Assembly: GCF_024713945.1 (NCBI RefSeq)
Contig: NC_134682.1
Span: forward strand, 1,550,001-1,614,000
Length of the DNA: 64,000 nucleotides
DNA from: Dermatophagoides farinae
Taxonomy: Eukaryota > Arthropoda > Arachnida > Sarcoptiformes > Pyroglyphidae
Reading direction: 5' to 3'
Made by a program: the position numbers and the translations under genes. The notes under the pieces are model-generated. The model was not told the DNA's origin and made no database searches. It saw only the letters and a list, made by a program, of their open reading frames with translations. Below are positions 55,034-64,000 of the stretch, piece by piece; the first letter of the stretch is position 1, and every line of letters begins with the position of its first letter.

Positions 55034-58000
55034 TTACATTGGCCTTCGACTGGCTGCTTCTCGTTGTCTAATTGGGTATAATGGAATAAAATTTAAAAAT
55101 GTTATAAGAATTGAAAAATGTATGAAAATACCTTAGAAATTCTTCTTGAAGAATCTGATGTTGATGTACTATTAAACGCTCACGTTCCATTAGCATTTGT
55201 CGTTGAAATTGTTCATGTTGTAATGCTTGTGATTGAGCTGATAAAGCTTGAGCCGAAAACTATTTATTTTATATATATCGTTTAATTAGTTTCATTTCTG
55301 AATGAATCAAGAATTTTACCTGATGATTTAGTTGATCTTCAAATGATCTATACAACGATGATTGTTGTGACAATTCGGATGGTCTAGGTATGATCGAAGC
55401 CGGACGTGATGGATATGCAGATGATTGTAGCAATGGATGACCTGCAGCAGCTGCAGCAGCCGCAGCAGCATGTAAACTTGCCGGATCAAATTGTGATCCT
55501 GGCATGCCGATCGCAGCTGCATTTGCCAATGCAGCCTGTGCGGCAGCCGCTTGTTCTGCCGCTGCTGCAGCATTCTGAGCACTGGCAGACGATGGATGCA
55601 AGGATGGATGTGATGGATGTTGAAACGAAGGGCCTGGACCACCAGATCCAGGCGCAGAAGCTCCCGGATGTAATGCATCGGGATTGGCTAGACCCATTTG
55701 TAACCGGAAGATATGATCAGCACTTAAACCACCAAGACGATCAGCATTGGCTTGAAATCGAGCAGCATCAGCCGCTGCAGCCATTTGTTGAATTTCACGT
55801 TCATTTGGTGAGAATAACATGAACGGATTCAATCCTGGATTCGTACCGGCGAGTGACATGGCTGCATTTGCTGATGATGTGTTTGGATTGTTGGCCATAG
55901 AAGAGTTTGGCATACTCGGTGCTGTCGATTGTGCCAAACGTCTTTGCATATCTAATAAATGTGGATCGAACAACGATCCAGCGGCTGAAGAAGTCGAAGG
56001 CATAGTGGGTGGTGGTGGTGGTGGTGGCGGTGCTGGATTATGTTGTTGTGTTTGTGATTGTGAACGTGATTTCATTTGTTCCATTTCTTTTTGTTTTTCC
56101 ATCATTTTTTGTTTCTCCTCTGCTTCCAAACGTTCTTTTAGCATCAATTGTGCCAATGTAATTTGATCGATTTGGCCAGATGGTCCGGCAGCAGAGGAAT
56201 GTAAACTAAGAGGTAAATTCGGATTCATCGGATGGCCAAGTGAAGGATGAGAAAATGGTGAATACGCTGTATGAGGTCGAGCATATTCGCCTAATTGTCG
56301 AAGTGCAGGTGTGTCAAAGTTTCTCGGCGTACGACGACCACCCATCGAACCGAGATGTGCATTGTCACCTACCATACCGGGTGGATTCGATCCATGATTG
56401 GATTTCATTTCAGCGGCAGATTTTTCCGAAGATTTCTATGAAAATATAAATTAGTTTAACTGATGCAAATTGACGAATTAACAAAATTTTCATACCTTAT
56501 GCTCTTCACGTTCTTTTTCGGCAGCTTTACGTGCACGTTCTTCTCGTCTACGAGATAAATGCGATTCTGGTGCCGGTTTGAATGTTAAATCTGTTCGTGC
56601 ACAAGAATTGTATTCGCCACGATTCCAATGTCTTAAAAATCTATAAACGGGTAAAAATATTAGATAAATTTTTCAGAAAAAAATAATTAATAAATATCAT
56701 ACATGGCCGAATGACTACGATGACATTCACTATCTTCGATTTTCGGTTCTGGACTAGGTCCACGATGCAAGAATGAACTATCAAACTCCTCTTCATCATG
56801 TTGATAGAAATCTCTTCTTGGATCGAATACATCTTTATTGTCATGGGATTTATTTGATGGTAAATGTGATGATGAACCATGATGTGAACTCGATTGCGAT
56901 GTAATGGGAGACTTAGATTTGGATGACATTTGCGAATGAGGTGAATGTGAAGCAGCAGCCGAAGAACCTGGAACGCCGATATTACCACCAGATGTTGTCG
57001 AGCCAGGCGGTGGTGGTAAAAATGATGAAGGAAATGCACCTTGTGGTAGACGTGTCGCTGCAGGATACTGAGACCACAGACCAAACGGTAGACCAGGCAA
57101 TCCGGGTGGAAATCCAGGTGGATAATTCATGATTGGATTGAAAGGCAAACGATCACTACCGGGTGGCAGACCTGGGAAATTCGGATGCGATAATAAAAAT
57201 GGATCGTTTGGTGATGTCATAAATGGTGGCACTGTTGGAAAGTGCAGTGAATTGTTGTTAGCCATGTATTTTGACATTTCATCCATTTGTAATTCATTAA
57301 AATTACCTAATGAAGGAAAACTAGGAGCTGATGAACTGGGCGCCGATGTTCTTGGACTGGGTAAGCTTCGACCACTTTCGCCTTTATTACCACTGTTGCC
57401 AGATTTATTACTCCCCGTTTCTTGTCCATCACGTTGTTTATCATCACGTGAACCTTTTAACGTTTCAGTCGATTGACCAACATTAACGGAATCCTTCTCA
57501 CTGATCGATTTCATCGAAGTCGGATCGTGTTGATGTGGCGATGAAAAATTCAATGGTGGTACTAGATATGGGAATTGGGATCGATCCGATGGTATCGGTG
57601 GCATCGGAGGTAATGTTGGAGGAAAGTTAAATGATGATGATGTGGGCGGTATTGGTGGTGGGAGCGATGGTGGTGGTGGACCACCAAGATGAAGTGGATG
57701 ATGAGCAGGATGATGATTAGGTGATGGCGACATTGATGATGATGATGGGGGCGACACTTTAGTCGAAGCTGATATTGATGATGAATTAGTTGTGCTCGTT
57801 GTCGAATAATTGACAGCGGTAACATTGTCTTCTTTTTTGATGATCGATGATATCGTTGATGCCATTGTGGGTGATGAACTGCCACGAATCATTGAAATGG
57901 TCGAGAAAGGCACGGGGGGATTTTGTTGCTCGGCCAGACATGGTTTTTCTTGTCTTGATGAAGACGATGATAGATCTTGTGGTGGTGAATAAGGTGGTTC

Positions 58001-60140
58001 ATCTTTGATCAGTGTTGGTTTATGATCCAAATGATCAGATGATGATGGCTCAATTGATGATGATTCGGATTTTTGTTGACCATCCAAATGACAACCATCA
58101 TTCGAATCATCTTTGGTCGATTTCATCATCATTTGATCATCATCTTCACGAATTCTATCGGAGAATTTTGTTTCATCAGAATCTTTTGTATCTAGACCAT
58201 TTTTCGATTCAATGGATTCTAGTTTGGCAGAAACATCAGTCATATTCGTACCATCGGCATCATCTGAATCTCGATATTCACTTTTGGTCATTTTAGCTGC
58301 TGTACCACTATTATCATCGTCATCATCATCATTATCTTGTGAATCATTTTCCGGTGAACTGTCTTTGATTTTTTCGATAATTTTATTTACATCTTCATTT
58401 AGATTAATAGCCGATTCATCCGGTTTACTTTGATCGGAATCAAGGCCATCATCATCATCATCCAATGATGATGATAATTTTTTCCGTTTAATATCATTGT
58501 CCAGCTGTTCATCATTTATTGTTGATGATTCTTGTTGTTGATTATTGCCATCACAACCATTAAAATTGTCATTGTTATTGACACTGGAATAATGTCGTTT
58601 TTTATTGCTGATGTTAAGAATTGTATCATTCTTTTTGTTTTCATTATTATTATCATTACTAGTACCGGAAATTGTAACGGAAGTAGCATCACCATTAGTT
58701 GTCTCATTTTCTAATGGATTTGCATCACTATTACGTTCAGGGCTACTATTTTCAGATGATTTTGAATTACCGCGATTTAATTCAAATTTACTACTTTTAT
58801 CGCTTTTGTTTCGTCGTACACGTAAATTTGGTTTGCCATTACTCAATTGGCTTGCCGTCGTTGAGAATTGTTCATCTTCCATTTTATTATTATTATTATT
58901 AATATGTAGATTGGAAGATGTCGATTTATTAATTAGATCGGTCGTTGCAGTTGTTGTTGTCGATGTTGTCGTTGATGATGATTTATTAACACAAATAGGT
59001 CTATGTTCACCAAATTTTTTCAGATAACTTCGACATTCATTGCACAACAATGAACGATCTTTGCCTGTTTGATGTAGTTCTTTGGCTATTGTATTACAAT
59101 TACTACAGGCAAGGTCACTGTTAATTTGTGAATCCGAATCGTCAGTTTGATCGGCTTCGTCTTCACTTGCAGAACTAGCGGCTACGTTATCGTTATCTTT
59201 GTTCGAATTTGATTTGTTTTGAACATTAGGATTATTACTGTTATTATTACTATTGTTTTGTGTACGGATTCGTCGAAGTACACAACGTCTATGACGACGA
59301 TGTGGTCGTGCCGAAGCCGCTTGTGGAGTTTTCTTCCAAAGATAATAATATTCGACCAAATCGGGCTAAGAAAACACAAAAAAAACAAGAAAGAATGGAA
59401 AAAATTTCGATCCAATCAAGCGTAAACTTACCGTTTCTTTATGTGATAATAATTCTTTACGAATTTTGAAGAAATTTTTTCCATATAATCGTAAACCTTT
59501 AACGAATCGTTTCTGTAGTATGACAATGATCATATTATTTGAAAGTTTTCATTTTAATAATAATCAATAATGATAATTTTCATAACAAACAATCGATTAC
59601 CTGCTCTTCTTCAGTCCATTTTTTATCAATGCCTTTTGGCACTGGACTTTTGACAAGAGCTTGTAGAGCCTTACCAGTGTCGTAATTGCTTTCGTGCAAC
59701 TATTTTGATGATTAAATTTTATATATAACGTAACAAAAAGAGAAAAATCGATATGTAAAACCAAACGAAATAAAAATAGATTAATGAGGTTCAATTAACT
59801 TTTTTTTCAAAAAAAAAAAAAAAAAAAAATTAGATACCAATTGTAAAGCGTTTATAGTTGTATCGTCCCTGGAAGCGGCTAGACATCCATCTTCAGCTGA
59901 TCCACCATCACACATACCGGCGAATGCAGCCATGCTTCTAGCCGCACGCAGATACATTTTTAGATCGCATTCTTCTAGTCCAGGCATCCATCTCAGCTCT
60001 TCTAATAATTCGCATTTTTCGGGCATCTCACGAGGCGACACATCCAGTTTGCAATCGGGCAAGCGTGCCTGGTGTGCTGGCCCAACGCGAATTTCGCCCA
60101 CAGAATTTACTGCCAAATCGTCAGCCACCTTGTTGTACAC
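55034..60140 (-). CDS. RERE: Atrophin / arginine-glutamic acid dipeptide repeats protein (RERE, Grunge-like), 5' incomplete
   Basis: Nuclear co-repressor. Eight exons are read on the minus strand: about 60,140-59,838, 59,699-59,601, 59,512-59,432, 59,365-56,703, 56,640-56,496, 56,435-55,320, 55,259-55,132 and 55,067-55,034. Frame is continuous through 60-138-bp introns. The ELM2 domain ([15 protein letters not shown] to [20 protein letters not shown]) is followed by SANT ([38 protein letters not shown]). A GATA-type zinc finger C-x2-C-x17-C-x2-C lies at about 59,107-59,042. A long Ser/Asn/Asp- and Pro-rich region comes next, then the atrophin signature [12 protein letters not shown], an Arg/Glu-rich helix ([20 protein letters not shown]) and [14 protein letters not shown]. 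The C-terminal part has Ala, Pro and Gln tracts. The first exon has no upstream in-frame ATG before a stop, so it must be spliced to exons not identified here; the BAH domain of vertebrate RERE was not found. The acceptor of the first exon is uncertain (60,139 or 60,109). Confidence 0.95.
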
Positions 60141-61585
60141 TCCCGCCCGTTTATGGTGAGATTATGAAGTGCGTTTTCGCTTGTTTATATATCAATTTTA
60201 TTGTTGTTGTTGTTGTTGTCGTTTTTTTTCAATATTTATATAAAAATCCAGTCAATTTTTATATTTGATAAATTTATCCGTTGATCATTTTCCGGAAATC
60301 AAAATCCGTTTTTTTTATTTCATTTGATGATTGACCAATAATCGATATAGAATGGAGGATTATGTTATGCAATCAAAACAAAAAAAAAACCTTGACAAAT
60401 GACAACAACGATTGATGGCGATGATGTGATCGAAAAAAAAAAATCTAAATGATAAACAAAAAAACGAGAAAAAAACATCACAGGAAAATTAGTATCATCA
60501 TAATTTATAAAATTTATCAACATTGTAATTAGAAAAAAAACAGCAACAAAAACAGAGAAAATGGAATATTCTTTACTGTCAAATATATTTAATCTATGAT
60601 CTGAGCTACATCACAGATGATGAGATACAAATCAGAATTTTAATTTATTTATCAATACCAACAACAAAAACCACTACAACAAAAAAAATATTGAAACAAA
60701 ACACTTAATGTAATCATCATCATCCAGAATTTCTACAATTTTCATACTTGCGGATGAGAACAAATCAATTCTGGGAAACAAAATTTCGATATTTCATTTT
60801 GAATTTTACTCATTTTTTTCCTTTCCTTCCAATTTCTGCTATAGTTGGCTAATATTTTATTCTTGTTTTCATTCTAGGTTCACTAATTTTGGCAATTTCA
60901 TCCCACTTTTCTCCCATGGATACACAATCAGAAAACAATTAGAATTTCCAGAAAATTTTCTCATGAAAAAAAATGAATTCTTATCAAATGAATAGACAGA
61001 CAAAAAAAAAGAATCGGAATCGTTTATGAGACGATGATGATGATGATTCTGTTGTTATTTTAGCTTCATTTTCATTTCTTTTTTTTCAACTATACATACA
61101 TACAAACAAATATACTCAACTTACATATATAAAGAATGTGAAAAAAAGAGTCATGAAAAGTTTAGTTCATCAGAATCGTTTGTATGTGTGTGTGTGTGAG
61201 GACAAGAATAACAAGAATAATAATAGGTTACCCCCCATACTACCAACATTGGGTTCAAAAAAAAACAATTTTTTTCCTTTTTTTCAGAATATTGTTCATT
61301 GTTATATGTCATTATTATATAGCAAATGTGTGTGTGTATTAGACAAAAAAAAAAAAAAATTTTTTATATTATCACACACAAGTGTATTGTAAAGTATAGG
61401 ATCCCACTTTAGATTTGACGCAAACACACACACACACACACTAAACACTTTACCAATTATATAACAAGATTTGTTATACATACTCGATTCTTGGTTAGTT
61501 GTGTGTTTTATTCTGTGTGTGTGTGTGTGTGTATTCTTTAGTATATATTATTATTTAGATACACATATACTTCCTCGATTATCAT

Positions 61586-61624
61586 GCTAACCAACCAACC
61601 AACCAACTAACTAACTAACCAATC
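61586..61624. repeat. (AACC)n/(AACT)n tetranucleotide repeat
   Basis: About four AACC units lead into about three AACT units, a compound microsatellite similar in style to the GACC/GACT tract at 23.2 kb. Confidence 0.85.
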
Positions 61625-62702
61625 GACCGATAGACAACTTCTCTATTGCTCATTCTTCTTTTCTTTTTTTTTTAATTTTTTCATAGCCACAACAACAACA
61701 ACAACAAAAAAAAATCAAACCATCTTTACGCACAAACACAATGGTCTTTTAAAACGTATCATCATTTTTTTCTCGACAAAAAAACAGGAAGTTATTAAAA
61801 AAAACATAGATTATTACATTACAAGATGCAAGAGACTGAAAAGAACCAAAAAAAAAAAAAAAAAATTTGATGTTGTTTTTCAAACATTTTTTAAATGGAT
61901 GAATAAATAAACAAACAAACAAACAATCAAACATTAACTAATTGAAATCATTAATGAATACAAATTATTCTCATCATCATCATCATCATCATCTACATGA
62001 TGATGAAAATCTTTCTTCCATTTCATTTAATGTCAACAGAAAAAAATTGGTTAATTAAAATATAAAAAATTTTAATCAACATCACACGATTCACATGATC
62101 ATCGTCATTAGTTAATGATGATTATAATAATAATAATAATGATAAAAACAAATTATTCAAGTTTTGACCACACAGAATCATTAAAATGGTGACCATTATA
62201 AGAAACGGAATTTAAATAATTTATCAATTATAGATTTTTCACCCCCCTCTCCCTGATTTATCAATCAACTACATCAAAAAAACCACCGATAAGATTCTCG
62301 GAAGGTTTTCATATTTATATATACACACACACACACAAACAAACATCAAAATGACATTGACCGACAAGTTCATCATCATCATTATCAATGTCCACAATGA
62401 ATATACTAACTGCTGTCCACATAATGAACTACCGGGAGAAGACAACCACTACTACTACTATTATTATTTAGCGGCTACTAAAAAAAAGAAAACAAAAAAA
62501 ACTAACCAAACAACAAAAATGATAATCATCATCATGATGATAATAATAATAATAAAAAAATCAAAGGTGAGAAACTTTTAACAACACCAACAATAGCAAC
62601 AAAAAAAAGAAGGGAATAGGAAAAAAAAACTTTGATTCGAATCATGCAAAAAAAAGTTCAATTTCAAGAATTTCATCCATCCATCCATCTTTCTCTCGTT
62701 TT

Positions 62703-62727
62703 GTTGTTGTTGTTGTTGTTGTTGTTG
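62703..62727. repeat. (GTT)n trinucleotide repeat
   Basis: About eight GTT units, representative of the abundant GTT/AAC tracts on both strands. Confidence 0.85.
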
Positions 62728-62779
62728 CCTGATGTTTGTAGGATTCGAGTTTTTTTTTCTCTCCTACCAAAAAAAAAAA

Positions 62780-62803
62780 AAATCAGCTCAATTGAGCTGA
62801 TTT
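62780..62803. repeat. Perfect 24-bp palindrome
   Basis: The sequence centred on CAATTG (arms AAATCAGCTC and GAGCTGATTT) equals its own reverse complement across 24 nt. It is preceded by a run of A. It could form a small cruciform or a dimeric protein-binding site; no role is shown. Confidence 0.85.
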
Positions 62804-64000
62804 GATATTATTATCATTATTATTTGCTGTTGTTGTTGTCGATTTTGTTGATTTGAAAAAGAAAAAAAAAACCATCAAACATCACCACCACCACTACTAC
62901 TAAAACACTCAATACCTACAAGAATCAAAACATACATAGAAGTAGTCATGCAAGTCAATTATGAATTATTTACACCACCAACAATCCACACACACACACA
63001 CACACACACACAGAGACAAATAAGAATGGTATCTTTTTATTTATACTCAAAAAAAAAATTCTTGTTCTTCATGTTGTTGTTGTTGTTGTTGATTTGATGA
63101 TGGCCAATTGTGTAAAGTGTGTATATGTGAGATAAAGACATTCTCTCTCTCTCACTCACACACACACACAGACTATGCTTGTTTGTTGGTTGTATAATAT
63201 GTTTAAGAATGATAAATGTTTGTCTGTCTTAATATTCATATAATCATTTGATTCAATGACAGTCATCATCATCATCATCATTTATTCATTTAAAGCATTT
63301 ATATATGTATTCGATATATGAGGATATAATCTTTTCATATTATCATCATCAGAATTATTGTTTTTTTACATATTGTTGTTTTTTATATTCATTTTTTTAT
63401 TATTTATCTACACACACACAAAAAAAAGTCATCATTGACAATTTTTTAAAGAAAAAAAAAATTTTTTTTCTTGTAAACAAAATTCTTTACACATATACAA
63501 AGACAACAACAACAACAACAACAAAACAACAAGAAAAAAAACAGAAGCTACAAAAATGAGAAAGAAAAAAAAATCACTTTATCATTCATTTTATTCATTA
63601 AAATTCATCTTGTTCTTGCTTTGTATATATAGTAGTAGTAGTAAATGAATAATACAACCATACATACCAATTGGAATTGGAATCATTCAATTAGTTGCTT
63701 ATTATAATTTAACACACACCAGAATAATGAATTTTGTATTGAATAATTTTTTTTTCTTTCTTCATTTTTGGATTTTATTCTGTACAATATATATATATAT
63801 CACACATTAAGTTTATACAATTCAAATACAACGAACAAGAGAAAAAAAAACAAAAAACGAACCTATGATAAAACCAAAAAACACACACACATATACATAA
63901 CTTTTTTTTTGTGTAAACGGACTCGCCTTTTTTTCTCTCTGTTCATTTTGCCATTGAGTGTGAGCACAATATATAAAAATAAAAAATAAAAATAAATAGA

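Larger units (their letters stand above)
60141..64000. other. Repeat-rich flank or 5' intron of the atrophin gene
   Basis: No exon could be supported on either strand. Tracts include GTT at 60,201-60,219 and 62,703-62,727, (CA)n at 61,424-61,440, (GT)n at 61,517-61,532 and AACC/AACT tetranucleotides at 61,586-61,624. Because the first visible atrophin exon needs upstream exons, this stretch is probably an intron or the missing exons lie beyond the window. Confidence 0.55.

Overview
The window is AT-rich nuclear DNA from a small-genome arthropod. Spliceosomal introns of 60-138 bp, very abundant microsatellites (CAT/GAT, GTT, CA, GA and A/T runs), and the protein set (ATP synthase alpha, a degenerate seryl-tRNA synthetase of SLIMP type, heparan-sulfate C5-epimerase, stomatin-like 2, atrophin/RERE) fit an acariform mite, most likely an astigmatid such as a Dermatophagoides relative. 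The species is inferred from composition and architecture, not from a diagnostic marker.

The window has two contrasting halves. Positions 1 to about 45,000 are almost free of recognisable genes and saturated with simple repeats, including a long (GA)n tract near 9.0 kb, an uninterrupted 234-nt (CT)n tract near 11.1 kb and a 42-nt A run near 20.5 kb. The best coding candidate there is a long open exon at 14,282-15,359 (minus) that ends at a GTAAGT donor and carries a hydrophobic signal-like segment. A weaker candidate terminal exon lies at 27,829-27,941 (minus). These suggest that part of the 45 kb is large introns and flanks of genes that mostly lie elsewhere.

Positions 45,044 to about 60,140 are gene-dense. 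In order: SLIMP-like protein (+), ATP synthase subunit alpha (-, 4 exons), D-glucuronyl C5-epimerase (-, intronless), an FGFR1OP2/SIKE-family coiled-coil protein (+, 2 exons), stomatin-like protein 2 (-, 2 exons) and atrophin/RERE (-, 8 exons seen, 5' end missing). The exon structures were rebuilt by reading splice sites and reading-frame continuity. Both convergent pairs have poly(A) signals close to or overlapping the stop codons, and the FGFR1OP2-like/STOML2 pair probably yields 3'-overlapping transcripts. The C5-epimerase and FGFR1OP2-like genes are head-to-head across 380 bp.

Three of the six confident genes encode mitochondrial proteins: SLIMP (mitochondrial translation and mtDNA homeostasis in flies), ATP synthase alpha (oxidative phosphorylation) and STOML2 (inner-membrane scaffold). 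The others act in Golgi heparan-sulfate modification, STRIPAK-type signalling and nuclear co-repression. From 60,141 to 64,000 there is only repeat-rich non-coding sequence, probably 5' intron or flank of the atrophin gene. No CRISPR array, rRNA, convincing tRNA, intact transposon or virus-derived gene was seen.
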